The translations under genes and the position numbers were made by a program. Below, piece after piece: positions 8,875-17,969 of a DNA stretch of 59,949 nucleotides. Position 1 is the first letter of the stretch. Each line of letters begins with the position of its first letter. The notes below the pieces were generated by a model, which was given only the letters and a program-made list of their open reading frames with translations, was not told the DNA's origin and searched no databases. The stretch is from positions 1 to 59,949 of the forward strand of contig URYP01000001.1 in the NCBI GenBank assembly GCA_900552115.1, in the 5' to 3' direction. Source of the DNA: an uncultured Oscillospiraceae bacterium (lineage in GTDB: Bacteria > Bacillota > Clostridia > Oscillospirales > Acutalibacteraceae).

Positions 8875-9564
8875 ATGAAACACGGTAAAAAATATGCCGA
8901 CAGCGTTAAGCTGATCGACAACAATACGTTGTATGATATAAACGACGCGTTGGATCTGGCGGTGAAAACCGGTAAAGCCAAATTCGACGAAACGGTGGAA
9001 GTCCACGTGAAACTGGGTGTCGACAGCCGTCACGCGGATCAGCAGGTCCGCGGCGCGGTCGTGCTGCCCAACGGTACCGGTAAATCGGTCCGCGTGCTGG
9101 TTTTTGCCAAAGGCGATAAAGCGCAGGCTGCTCAGGATGCCGGTGCCGAGTTTATCGGCGACGACGAGACCATCGCCAAAATTAACGGCGGATGGATGGA
9201 CTTTGACGTGGTCATCGCCACCCCGGATATGATGGGTGTGGTCGGCCGCCTGGGTAAAGTCCTCGGCCCCCGCGGTCTCATGCCCAACCCGAAGGCGGGT
9301 ACGGTAACGCCGGACGTGGCCAAGGCGGTCAACGAAGCGAAAGCCGGTAAGATCGAATATCGTCTGGACAAAACCAATATCATTCACTGCCCCATCGGCA
9401 AGGTATCTTTCGGCGCCGGTAAGCTGCAGGAGAACTTTGATGCGCTGCTGGGCGCGATTGTCCGGGCTAAACCGGCGGCATCCAAAGGCCAGTATATTAA
9501 ATCCTGCGTGGTATCGGCCACCATGGGCCCCGGTATTAAGATCAACCCCGTTAAAATCGGCTGA
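8875..9564 (+). CDS. rplA: 50S ribosomal protein L1
   Basis: A 229-aa protein of the L1 stalk with the signature VGRLGKVLGPRGLMPNPKAGTV. It contacts the exiting tRNA and is commonly a translational repressor of its own operon. The ATG at 8875 follows GGGAGGA. The 110-nt gap after rplK contains a hairpin (TACGCGG/CCGCGTA) whose role is unknown. Confidence 0.97.
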   Translation: MKHGKKYADSVKLIDNNTLYDINDALDLAVKTGKAKFDETVEVHVKLGVDSRHADQQVRGAVVLPNGTGKSVRVLVFAKGDKAQAAQDAGAEFIGDDETIAKINGGWMDFDVVIATPDMMGVVGRLGKVLGPRGLMPNPKAGTVTPDVAKAVNEAKAGKIEYRLDKTNIIHCPIGKVSFGAGKLQENFDALLGAIVRAKPAASKGQYIKSCVVSATMGPGIKINPVKIG

Positions 9565-9583
9565 TTTTCATAAAACCGGCCCC

Positions 9584-9612
9584 TTGACAAAGCGTTTCGC
9601 TTTGTATATAAT
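9584..9612 (+). promoter_or_regulatory. Strong sigma-A promoter of rplJL
   Basis: TTGACA, a 17-bp spacer and TATAAT: a perfect consensus promoter, 20 bp after the rplA stop. Confidence 0.92.
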
Positions 9613-9619
9613 AGTAAAC

Positions 9620-9777
9620 GCTGTTCTTCCACAGACAGCAGGTGTCCCCCGGGACCTAACGGCCAACGCCGCCTGCCGAGGCAGAGAGCTTTAACTGGAG
9701 TGACACGGATTCTTTGTATTCCGATGCTTTTTGTTAATGCGCCCTTCCTGTGGAGCGATCCGCCGGAAGGGCTTTTC
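9620..9777 (+). ncRNA. L10 (rplJ) leader with terminator
   Basis: About 200 nt separate the promoter from rplJ. The leader holds the segment GGCCAACGCCGCCTGCCG and ends in a terminator: GCCCTTCC at 9741-9748 pairs with GGAAGGGC at 9765-9772, followed by TTTTCTT. Position and architecture match the Firmicute L10 leader, in which L10-L12 complex binding promotes premature termination. The internal binding fold was not traced base by base. Confidence 0.8.
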
Positions 9778-9819
9778 TTATGTTGAAGACGGCAGATTCA
9801 GCATGGAGGTGAATTAGAT

Positions 9820-10350
9820 TTGCCAAGCGAGAAAGTATTGCAGGAAAAACAGGCGTACGTGGAAGAGCTGGCTGAAAAGCTGAGCAAAGCCACGGCCGGC
9901 GTTGTCGTAAGCTATCAGGGTATCACGGTTGCGGACGATACCAAGCTGCGCCGCCAGCTGCGCGAAGCCGGTGTGGAGTACACGGTTGTGAAAAACACCA
10001 TGCTGCGCCGCGCCAACGAAAAAGCGGGCCTCAGCGACATGGACTCCGTTCTGGAGGGTACCACCGCCGTGGCCATCAGCCCGGAGGATCATGTGGCGGC
10101 TGCCAAGATCCTGTGCGAGTATGCGGACAAAAGCCAGACCTTTAAGGTAAAGGCCGGTTTTGTCGAAGGCAAGGTTATCGACGCGAATGCGGTCGGTGAG
10201 CTGGCCAAAATGCCTCCCAAAGAGGTGTTGGTCGCCAAGGTACTGGGCGGCTTGAATGCGCCGATCAGCGGTTTGGTGTGTGTACTGAATGGTACGATGC
10301 GCGGACTCGTCTGTGCGCTGAACGCAATTGCCGAAAAGCAGGGCGCGTAA
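9820..10350 (+). CDS. rplJ: 50S ribosomal protein L10
   Basis: A 176-aa protein (PSEKVLQEKQAYVEELAEKL...) that anchors L7/L12 dimers on the ribosome stalk. The start is TTG at 9820, 8 nt after GGAGGTG; no ATG gives a better fit. It lies downstream of the leader/attenuator by which L10 usually controls its own synthesis and 63 bp ahead of rplL. Confidence 0.95.
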   Translation: MPSEKVLQEKQAYVEELAEKLSKATAGVVVSYQGITVADDTKLRRQLREAGVEYTVVKNTMLRRANEKAGLSDMDSVLEGTTAVAISPEDHVAAAKILCEYADKSQTFKVKAGFVEGKVIDANAVGELAKMPPKEVLVAKVLGGLNAPISGLVCVLNGTMRGLVCALNAIAEKQGA

Positions 10351-10413
10351 AGAACCCCATTGGCAGGCCAAAAGGCTGCCTAACTATTAAAAATTGATTT
10401 GGAGGATTTAAAA

Positions 10414-10791
10414 ATGTCTGATAAAGTTTTGAAATTGATCGAAGATGTCAAGGCTCTGACTGTTATGGAGCTGTCTGAACTGGTGAAAGCTCTGGAAGAG
10501 GAATTCGGCGTTTCCGCTGCCGCTCCGGTGGCTGTTGCCGCTGCTCCGGCTGCCGGCGCCGCCGCTGCCGCTGAAGAGAAAACCGAGTTTGACGTTGTTC
10601 TGGCCGAAGTTGGCGCCAACAAGATCAACGTGATCAAAGTGGTCCGCGAGATCACCGGCCTGGGCCTGAAAGAAGCTAAAGAAGTCGTTGACGGCGCTCC
10701 CAAGGCTGTCAAAGAAGGCGTTTCCAAGGACGATGCGGAAGACATGAAGAAGAAACTGGAAGAAGCCGGCGCGAAAGTCGAGCTGAAGTAA
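10414..10791 (+). CDS. rplL: 50S ribosomal protein L7/L12
   Basis: A 125-aa stalk protein: N-terminal dimerisation helices, an Ala-rich hinge (residues ~36-56) and the conserved C-terminal domain (IKVVREITGLGLKEAKEVV). It recruits translation GTPases. The ATG at 10414 follows GGAGG; the alternative TTG 15 nt upstream lies before that site. In most Firmicutes rpoB follows; here a terminator and unrelated genes follow. Confidence 0.97.
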   Translation: MSDKVLKLIEDVKALTVMELSELVKALEEEFGVSAAAPVAVAAAPAAGAAAAAEEKTEFDVVLAEVGANKINVIKVVREITGLGLKEAKEVVDGAPKAVKEGVSKDDAEDMKKKLEEAGAKVELK

Positions 10792-10804
10792 GATTTTTCT
10801 TTAA

Positions 10805-10836
10805 AGCCTCCCACCCGAAAGGGCGGGAGGCTTTTT
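10805..10836 (+). terminator. Terminator after rplL
   Basis: GCCTCCC at 10806-10812 pairs with GGGAGGC at 10825-10831, followed by TTTTT. Confidence 0.92.
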
Positions 10837-10850
10837 ATCTACTTTTAAAA

Positions 10851-10880
10851 TCAAAAGCCCCCTGTATAGGGGGCTTTTGA
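10851..10880 (-). terminator. Terminator of the small lipoprotein gene
   Basis: A 30-bp near-perfect palindrome (TCAAAAGCCCCCT/AGGGGGCTTTTGA) directly after the minus-strand stop, with a T-rich run on the minus strand. It can also back up the rplL terminator. Confidence 0.85.
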
Positions 10881-11156
10881 TTATTTGGTTGGGGACGCTT
10901 TGCTCATGGCATCCGAAACGCCGGTGCGCACCTTATTCATGGCATCCGAAGCGCCTTTACTGATATCGTCTATCAGGTTAGACGAATGCGAAGAGGAAGT
11001 CGTGCTGCTCGTGGTCGTCGTAGTAGTAGTCGAGGTGGTGGTGGTTTTGTCCTTATCGTTATTCTTATCGTCTTTGGACGTACACCCCACCAGTGCGACG
11101 GTCATCAGCAGGGTCCCCGCCAATATGCCGGCTAATCCGCGATTGGACTTGGACAT
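10881..11156 (-). CDS. Small Thr/Ser-rich lipoprotein
   Basis: A 91-aa protein with a lipoprotein signal peptide; the lipobox VALVGC places the acylated Cys at about residue 25. A charged stretch, a run of about 25 Thr/Ser residues and a short helical tail (DDISKGASDAMNKVRTGVSDAM) with a repeated SDAMxK element follow. I do not recognise a family. It is probably anchored on the outer face of the membrane, with the Thr run as an extended, possibly glycosylated stalk. It points away from the ribosomal operon and has its own terminator. Confidence 0.7.
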   Translation of the reverse strand: MSKSNRGLAGILAGTLLMTVALVGCTSKDDKNNDKDKTTTTSTTTTTTTSSTTSSSHSSNLIDDISKGASDAMNKVRTGVSDAMSKASPTK

Positions 11157-11440
11157 ATCTGCGTCAACTCCTTTTTCATTCCGATCGGAAAGAAACTCTC
11201 TCTTTCCGCTATTTACTATCCCCTATTCTTCGTCATTTATTAGCGTCCATTCTTTTCCTGCTTTTGTCACGCCACCGATAATAAGGCAAACCTATGTTAA
11301 TAAATTAAAATGTTATCCACACTCGGACCGACTACTCGCGCATGGTCTGTTATTATATCTTTATTATGATGATACATAGAGAGGATAATACCCATAAACG
11401 ACAAATAAATACCGTGCTTTGAAACGCTTTTCTGCCTGAA
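11157..11440. other. Gene-free AT-rich stretch upstream of the lipoprotein gene
   Basis: No gene is seen in this interval. The minus-strand ribosome site AAAGGAG lies just before the lipoprotein start. A perfect minus-strand TATAAT occurs at 11352-11357 without a convincing -35, so the lipoprotein promoter is not assigned. Confidence 0.4.
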
Positions 11441-11473
11441 AAAGGCGGCCTATTTGCTGGCCGCCTTTTTTTT
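11441..11473 (-). terminator. Terminator after the AraC gene
   Basis: AAAGGCGGCC/GGCCGCCTTT with an 8-nt loop just past the stop at 11477. There is a T run on the plus strand and a shorter one on the minus strand, so it can work in both directions. Confidence 0.8.
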
Positions 11474-11476
11474 ACA

Positions 11477-12262
11477 CTATTTCTGTTTTTTTGAGGGCCT
11501 TGAGGCATAGCGACTGGGAGACACGCCATATTTCTTCTTAAACATCTTTGAAAAGTTATAAACGTTTCCGTAGCCGACACTGAGCGCTGCCTCACTGACG
11601 CTGAATCCATGCTCGGACATCAGCGCCGCCGCATTTTCCAACCGGACATCCATCAGGAACTGGTGGGGAGAAACACCCATTTGCTGCCGGAAAATAGTGC
11701 TGAAATAGCTGTGACTGACATTGAGACTATCTGCCAGGCCTTCAATTGTAATGGGTCTTGTATAATTTTTATGAATATACCCGGCAGCCCTGTCTACAAA
11801 GGTCTTATGGCTTGCGCCGGTGTCCGCACGGTCAATGGTCGCCAGAAATTCGAGAATTTTACCGCTAATATAATATTCACGGCCATGCATCCATTCATCT
11901 GTCGCGCCGAGAGAGCGGAAAATATGCTCTGCATAATGCGCATCAAGCACATACTCGCAGGCAAGCCGCGGGATCTCCAGAGGCGTTTCAAAGCCCACCC
12001 AGCAATAATGCCAGGGATTGGAGTGGTCCGGCTCATAATAGACCGCTTCATGAGGATGAATAATAAACAGCTGCCCTTCGGTGACCGTATATATTTGATC
12101 GTTGGCATAATAGTATCCGACGCCGGAATAAACGTAATGCAGCAGATAATAGTCGTTCATAACCCGGACCTTCGCTTTTTTATGCGGGCATTTTTCTTCT
12201 CCATATTGCAGGGGAACCACGTCCCGCAGCCCTTTATCGTCCAACATAATAAATTTTTGCAT
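11477..12262 (-). CDS. AraC-family transcriptional regulator
   Basis: A 261-aa regulator with an N-terminal cupin-like sugar-sensing domain (residues ~20-140; VTEGQLFIIHPHEAVYYEPD) and a C-terminal pair of helix-turn-helix motifs (IEGLADSLNVSHSYFSTIFR and VSEAALSVGYGNVYNFSKMF). It is divergent from the GH2 beta-galactosidase gene with 164 bp between them, which suggests that it senses a galactoside or related sugar and activates that gene. A minus-strand TATGAT/TATAGT region near 12290 may be its promoter. Confidence 0.88.
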   Translation of the reverse strand: MQKFIMLDDKGLRDVVPLQYGEEKCPHKKAKVRVMNDYYLLHYVYSGVGYYYANDQIYTVTEGQLFIIHPHEAVYYEPDHSNPWHYCWVGFETPLEIPRLACEYVLDAHYAEHIFRSLGATDEWMHGREYYISGKILEFLATIDRADTGASHKTFVDRAAGYIHKNYTRPITIEGLADSLNVSHSYFSTIFRQQMGVSPHQFLMDVRLENAAALMSEHGFSVSEAALSVGYGNVYNFSKMFKKKYGVSPSRYASRPSKKQK

Positions 12263-12365
12263 CGTCCATCCCCCCTGCTCTGCTCACTATAATCATAGCA
12301 GATTATGACAAATCCGCAATGGTTTTTGACAAAAAATTTATACTAACAGAGGCAAAACCAGCCTA

Positions 12366-12394
12366 TGGAATTTCCTGCGGCTCTCTGCTACACT
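12366..12394 (+). promoter_or_regulatory. Extended -10 promoter of the beta-galactosidase gene
   Basis: TGCTACACT gives an extended -10 (TACACT at 12389-12394). The -35 position has TGGAAT, a poor match, which fits a promoter that needs an activator such as the divergent AraC protein. Confidence 0.5.
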
Positions 12395-12426
12395 AAAGCT
12401 AACCAATCAGGCTTGGAGGGGTAAGG

Positions 12427-15400
12427 ATGAAACGAATGAAACAAAGGAAAAGGGTGTTGTCTTTTATGCTTACGGCAGCGATGCTTGGCTCTGCCATTTT
12501 ATCCGTTGGTCCCACAGCTTTCGCGGAAGAAACCGAACCGTGGAACAGCGGTGCGGATTGGCCTGCAATGAATTCGGTAAGCCGTTTGAAAGCCGGGCAG
12601 ACGTATTTCACTTATAAAGAGTGGACAGGCGAAAAAAACTCGACCGATATTCAGGGAAATCCGGTGCGCCAGGGCGATGTGTTTGAGGTAAACCGCGAAC
12701 CTGCCCATGCCAGTGAAACGCTGCCCTACGACAGCGTGGAAAAGGCCCGGCAGGGTGCGGTCAACTACGATTTTGAGCAATCTTCCTATTATAAGCGGCT
12801 GACCGGGGCCGGCCAGATCTGGGATCTGACCGTATTCAAAAACCCGGCTCTGGCCGAAGATGCGGGTGTAGCCGCCAACTTCTACAAGAAAGAATTCGTT
12901 ATGACCCCCTATACCGGTACCGGTAAGGTGGAATCCTACGAAACAGCCAACTATGGCTGCGGTTGGAAATCGGTGGAGCTTCCCGCCAGCTGGCAGACGC
13001 AGGGGTTTGATTTCCCGATCTATTCCAATATCGGTATTCCCTGGAAAGCCTATGGCAACGCGACGGGCAGCGATACCAGCCTGGTGCCGGCCGCACCGCT
13101 GGTCACCAATCCAGTGGGCTTTTACCGCAAGCGTTTTGATGTGGATCCCGACTGGATGGCCAACGGCAAAAAAGTGTATATCTCCTTTAAAGGCGTTGAA
13201 TCCGCCATGTACCTCTACGTCAACGGACATGAGGTAGGCTATACGGAAAATTCGTTTGATGCGCACGATTTTGATATTACGCCGTTTCTCAACCCAGACG
13301 GAAAAGACAACCTGCTGGCGGTGCGGGTGCATCGCTGGTGCGATGGCAGCTGGCTGGAGGATCAGGACTTTATGCGGCTGGGCGGCATTTTCCGGGACGT
13401 TGTTTTATACGCCACACCGGCGGTACATATCCGGGATTATAAGGTGGAGACCGATCTGGACGAGACCTATACGGACGCAAATCTGAAGCTGCGGCTGAAC
13501 ATCTCCAACATGAGCGACCAGGCCGTCGACAGCTTTGGCGTGGATGTGCGGCTGTTTGATGAAGAGGGGCGCAATATTGTCGCCTCCTCCCCCATACAGC
13601 AGGACGTGCCGGCCGTTGCGTCCGGGAAAGAGGGCGTTTTGTCCCTGACCCGCCTGATTCCCTCCCCTCATCTTTGGTCTGATGAAGATCCCTATCTTTA
13701 CACACTGGTCATCTCGCTGTATGATAAGCAGAGCGGCAAGCACTTTGAAAGTGTCGCTCAGCAGCTCGGTTTTCGTGAAATCACCTTTACCATGACCGAA
13801 GTGGACGAGAACTACAACAAGGTTACCACGCACTATGAACCCATCCGGATCAACGGCAAACCGTTGATCTTTAAGGGCGCCAACCGCCATGATTTAAGTC
13901 CGTATACCGGCCGGTACGTGTCGCATGAGCTGTATGAAACCGACCTCAAAATGATGAAACAAAGCAATATCAACGCGGTGCGTACCTCGCATTACCCCAA
14001 TGATAATTATTTTTATTATCTCTGCGACAAATACGGTTTGTATGTAATGGCCGAGGCCAATATGGAAAGCCATGCGCTGGAGGGGGATATCAAGATTACG
14101 GAAAACGCCCCCAGCGATGTGATGGCGGAGAATCTGGAAGCCGCGTATATCGACCGTCTGACCGCCAATATGGAGGCGCAGAAAAACCGGACCAGTGTGG
14201 TGATGTGGTCGCTGGGAAACGAAAGCGGCATTACGCCCCAGACAAAAATGCTGCAGCGTTCCATCCAGGAGGTAGTGCGTCCTCTCGACTCCACCCGTCC
14301 AGTCAACTACGAGCGCCTGCACGGCGAGGGCGGCGTGGACGTCAACTGCGATATGTACGCGGCGCTGGAAACGATCGCCGCCCGCGGCGGGGATGCCGAC
14401 CGAATGCCCTATTTTCCCATTGAATACAGCCACGCGATGGGCAACGCCTCCGGCTGGTTTATGGAATACTGGAATGCCATACGGAAATACGACAATGTGA
14501 TGGGCGGCTTTATCTGGGATTGGGTAGACCAGTCGATGGCCACCCCGCTGCCCACGGTGGAGCCGGTGTATCTAATCGATGCCGACAAAAGCCGAAACGG
14601 CTACACCGGCGTATTAAACGGTGAGGTCAAAACCGATACCCAGACAGGCCGATCGTATCTGGAGGGCTATATGACGATTCCCTCCACCGCCGATGCGGGC
14701 GGTAAAATCAACGAGTCGCTGTCCGGTACCCATTCGTTTACCTTTGAAATGATGGTGCGCCCGCGCAATGGTACGGACATATCCGGCAACGCCATTGCCC
14801 AGCCGCTGATGCAAAAAGGCGATACACAGGTGGCGCTGCGCGCCTACAATCCGGGCCGCATCGATTTCATCACCTACATGACCACCAATGGCTCCACCGG
14901 ATCATGGGCGCAGACCGAGTACCAGCGCCCGTCCGATTGGGCCAGCGGCAAATGGCAGCATTTGGCGGCCGTTTACGACGGGGGCACCCATACCACGTCC
15001 CTTTATCTCGATGGCCAGAAACTGTCGGTCACCAAGGCTCCCGCCATTGCTGACGATGCCTACATCAAAAAGAGTGCGTATGATTTCGCCATAAATTACT
15101 GTACACAAAAGGGCCGTGTCGGGGAAAACGACGTCGCCATGGCCCGTGTGTATACCAAAGCGCTGAGCGATTCCGAAATCACGGCCCAGCGGGAGGCATA
15201 TATCAACGATACCGTCTACGCCATTACCGCCGACAGCAGCGATGTGCTGATGTGGTTGGATTTCAGCGATGCCATGGTAAAGCAGGACGCTTCCACCCGC
15301 GTGTGGGATTATTATGGTGAAACCGGCCACGAGGCACTGGCCGGCCAGTATCTCGCCTATGGCGGCGACTGGGGCGACGTGATCAATTCCGGCAACTTTT

Positions 15401-17910
15401 GCCAAAATGGCGTTGTATCAGCCGACCGCACACCCCAACCTGAGCTGCAGGAAATCAAATACGTGCATCAGCCGCTGTGGTTTACTGCCACTCAGAAGCA
15501 GCTATCCAGGGGCGAGGTTACGATTTATAACGAAAAGGTCTTTACCGGTACCGACGACTATGACCTTCATTGGGAACTGATCGAGGACGGCGCCGTGATC
15601 GGCAGCGGTACGATGACGGCGGCTGTCGGTGCGGGTGAGACGAAAACGCTCACCGTGCCCTACAAGATACCGGACAGTCCCAAAACAGACGGAGAGTATT
15701 TCCTCCATATCGCGGCCGTGCTGAAAGCGGATACCGATTGGGCCGAAACCGGTCATGTGGTCGCATACGGCCAACTGGGCATCGGAGTGGATATCGAAAA
15801 CACGCCCCTGCCGGATATGAGCCGTTTTGGGGCGCTGAAAAAGGCTGAGAACGGCGAGTCCATCACCATTACCGGCGACGGCTTTGCCCTGTCTGTGGAT
15901 AAAAAAACCGGCCTGATCGCTTCCTACATCGTGGGTGGTGAAACCCTGCTCACGCAGGGCCCCACCCCCAACTACTGGCGCGCCCCCGCCGACGGCGATA
16001 AGTTCTCCAACGAATGGGCCAACGCCAACCAGTCCATGGTTTTGGAGGCTCTGACCGCCGTGCGGCAGGATGGCCTGTATGTCATCCATACCCGGTTAAA
16101 CCTGCCTGTGGCTAACAATTCGAAACAGGAGATGACCTATACGGTGTATCCGTCGGGCGCCGTACAGGTGCAGGCAAAACTGATTCCGGCCGCCGGCGCG
16201 GGTGAATTGTTAAAATACGGGGCCGAGCTTACCTTGCCCGCCGCATTCGAACAGATTACCTGGTACGGCAGCGGCCCGGAGGAAACCTTTGCCGACCGCC
16301 GCGCAGGCGCGCTGGTCGGCCTGTATACCGATACTGTTTCCAACTCGTTCTATCCCTATCAGAATCCACAGGTGTCCGGCAACCATACCGACACGCGCTT
16401 TATTGCGCTGGAAAACCCGGATACGGCCACAGGGCTGCTGGTGGTGGGAAAATCGCCGGTTGAGGCGAGCGCGACCCATTTCAAAGTAACCGATTACGCG
16501 AACCGCAAGCATCCGTATGAGATGCCCCAGACCGACTACACCATCCTCAACATCGATCAGGTTTCCCGTGGTATTGGTCAGGAGTCGCACGGCCCGGGCC
16601 AGTTGAACCAGTACAAACTGCCGGCCACCCGCACCTTTGATTATACCTATACGTTTTGTCCGTATGACACTGAAACCGACGATGTAATGACCCTGAGCAA
16701 ACCGTGGCGTACGGCGGTAGAACCCACTCTGGATCCCAACGGGCACGATTTGGCGGTGGTTGCGCGGTTCAGTGAAATCGAACAGACCTGTATCGCAACC
16801 AAGGATACCAGTATGAAAGACCTGTACGCCGACTGGAAGGCACTCGATGGCGGCAAGCCAGTGGATCTTACCGAATTTGATCCCGATAAGCTGTACCTGC
16901 GCATGACCATCGACCTGTCCTCATCGGATGAGAGCATTCCGGCCGGAAACCTGTTTACCGGCGGCTGGATTAAATTGCGCTCACCGGATGTGGAAAACAA
17001 AGAGGGCGACAGTCAGGCCGGCAACAAGGAACACAATTTCGGATGGACAATCAACAGCTCCTGGGAATTGCATTACGGTGTGAATCAGATCGATATACCG
17101 CTGGCGGACGCGCTGAACGGCCTATATAAATCCGATGGCGGAGTAAAATATGGCGTCAACAATAAGCGCGGACTGATCGACTGGACACAGGTAAATCGCC
17201 TGATCTGCGTGGTGCAGACGCCTCTGGGAAACGCCGCCAGCCCGTATGTGAACGAAACCCTGTCCATGACGATCAGCAAAGCGGCCATTGTCGATATTAC
17301 CTTTGAGGAGGAATTAGCTGCTTTGAAAGAGCTGACCGACAACCCCATTGCGAAGGGCTCCAACAGCGACGAGTCCTACGCCGCATATACCGCGGCGCTG
17401 GAACAGGCGACTAAAGTGGTGGCCAGCAAGCGAACAACGCTTGAGGATGTGCGGACCGCCCGCGCTCTATTAGACAGCGCGATAGCGGATCTGACTGACG
17501 TGACACCGGGAGCCAATAAAACGGCGCTGCGCCAGGCGGTAGCCGAGGCCGAAGCGGTTGACACGGCCTATTTTACTGCGGATACCGTGAAAGCGTTTCA
17601 GGAAAAACTGGCAGCGGCCAAAGCGGTCCTGGGCGACAATAATGCAACCCAGTCCGAAGCAGACGACGCCAAAGCCGCCTTGGAGGAAGCCAAAGGCGCA
17701 CTGAAACCTGCATATTTTGCCGGAGACGTCAACGGCGATGGGGAGGTCTCCGCCACCGACGCGTTGATGGCTTTGCAGGCGGCGACCAATAAAATCACGC
17801 TGAATTCTATCCAGCAAACGGCCGCGAACGTTGACAAAAAAGAGGCTGTTACTGCCGCTGATGCGCTGCAAATCCTGCAGTTCGCTACTAAAAAGATCTC
17901 CTCCTTTTAA
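12427..17910 (+). CDS. Secreted multidomain GH2 beta-galactosidase with LamG insert and dockerin
   Basis: An 1827-aa exported glycoside hydrolase that should cleave terminal beta-galactosides outside the cell. In order: signal peptide (1-33, AFA cleavage), GH2 sugar-binding and Ig-like domains (~90-490), catalytic barrel with acid/base Glu599 (LGNESG) and nucleophile Glu666 (PIEYSHAMGN). A LamG/concanavalin-like domain of about 250 residues (~712-970) lies between FIWDWVDQ and YGGDWGD, two adjacent barrel motifs in LacZ. Then come the LacZ C-terminal domains (~1050-1430), a beta-rich module (~1440-1630), two FIVAR-like helical repeats (~1632-1757) and a type I dockerin (~1765-1827). The second dockerin calcium loop is degenerate. 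The ATG follows GGAGGGG. Strict lactose specificity is not certain. Confidence 0.93.
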   Translation: MKRMKQRKRVLSFMLTAAMLGSAILSVGPTAFAEETEPWNSGADWPAMNSVSRLKAGQTYFTYKEWTGEKNSTDIQGNPVRQGDVFEVNREPAHASETLPYDSVEKARQGAVNYDFEQSSYYKRLTGAGQIWDLTVFKNPALAEDAGVAANFYKKEFVMTPYTGTGKVESYETANYGCGWKSVELPASWQTQGFDFPIYSNIGIPWKAYGNATGSDTSLVPAAPLVTNPVGFYRKRFDVDPDWMANGKKVYISFKGVESAMYLYVNGHEVGYTENSFDAHDFDITPFLNPDGKDNLLAVRVHRWCDGSWLEDQDFMRLGGIFRDVVLYATPAVHIRDYKVETDLDETYTDANLKLRLNISNMSDQAVDSFGVDVRLFDEEGRNIVASSPIQQDVPAVASGKEGVLSLTRLIPSPHLWSDEDPYLYTLVISLYDKQSGKHFESVAQQLGFREITFTMTEVDENYNKVTTHYEPIRINGKPLIFKGANRHDLSPYTGRYVSHELYETDLKMMKQSNINAVRTSHYPNDNYFYYLCDKYGLYVMAEANMESHALEGDIKITENAPSDVMAENLEAAYIDRLTANMEAQKNRTSVVMWSLGNESGITPQTKMLQRSIQEVVRPLDSTRPVNYERLHGEGGVDVNCDMYAALETIAARGGDADRMPYFPIEYSHAMGNASGWFMEYWNAIRKYDNVMGGFIWDWVDQSMATPLPTVEPVYLIDADKSRNGYTGVLNGEVKTDTQTGRSYLEGYMTIPSTADAGGKINESLSGTHSFTFEMMVRPRNGTDISGNAIAQPLMQKGDTQVALRAYNPGRIDFITYMTTNGSTGSWAQTEYQRPSDWASGKWQHLAAVYDGGTHTTSLYLDGQKLSVTKAPAIADDAYIKKSAYDFAINYCTQKGRVGENDVAMARVYTKALSDSEITAQREAYINDTVYAITADSSDVLMWLDFSDAMVKQDASTRVWDYYGETGHEALAGQYLAYGGDWGDVINSGNFCQNGVVSADRTPQPELQEIKYVHQPLWFTATQKQLSRGEVTIYNEKVFTGTDDYDLHWELIEDGAVIGSGTMTAAVGAGETKTLTVPYKIPDSPKTDGEYFLHIAAVLKADTDWAETGHVVAYGQLGIGVDIENTPLPDMSRFGALKKAENGESITITGDGFALSVDKKTGLIASYIVGGETLLTQGPTPNYWRAPADGDKFSNEWANANQSMVLEALTAVRQDGLYVIHTRLNLPVANNSKQEMTYTVYPSGAVQVQAKLIPAAGAGELLKYGAELTLPAAFEQITWYGSGPEETFADRRAGALVGLYTDTVSNSFYPYQNPQVSGNHTDTRFIALENPDTATGLLVVGKSPVEASATHFKVTDYANRKHPYEMPQTDYTILNIDQVSRGIGQESHGPGQLNQYKLPATRTFDYTYTFCPYDTETDDVMTLSKPWRTAVEPTLDPNGHDLAVVARFSEIEQTCIATKDTSMKDLYADWKALDGGKPVDLTEFDPDKLYLRMTIDLSSSDESIPAGNLFTGGWIKLRSPDVENKEGDSQAGNKEHNFGWTINSSWELHYGVNQIDIPLADALNGLYKSDGGVKYGVNNKRGLIDWTQVNRLICVVQTPLGNAASPYVNETLSMTISKAAIVDITFEEELAALKELTDNPIAKGSNSDESYAAYTAALEQATKVVASKRTTLEDVRTARALLDSAIADLTDVTPGANKTALRQAVAEAEAVDTAYFTADTVKAFQEKLAAAKAVLGDNNATQSEADDAKAALEEAKGALKPAYFAGDVNGDGEVSATDALMALQAATNKITLNSIQQTAANVDKKEAVTAADALQILQFATKKISSF

Positions 17911-17925
17911 TCTCTCTTTCCATCG

Positions 17926-17957
17926 AAAAGCCGTCCGGCTTAAACCGGACGGCTTTT
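17926..17957. terminator. Bidirectional terminator
   Basis: AAAAGCCGTCCGG/CCGGACGGCTTTT with a 6-nt loop between the convergent beta-galactosidase and epimerase genes; T runs on both strands. Confidence 0.9.
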
Positions 17958-17969
17958 CTTCTGTTACAG

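Noticed and set aside
10990..11050. Short tandem repeats resembling a CRISPR or satellite
   Set aside because: They are runs of Thr/Ser codons inside the lipoprotein gene; the same applies to the Thr tails at 32.7-33.0 kb and 29.0-29.1 kb.
11157..11230. Sigma-F-like box GGGGATAGT upstream of the small lipoprotein
   Set aside because: It fits the GGNNANANT pattern but no acceptable -35 lies at the right distance.
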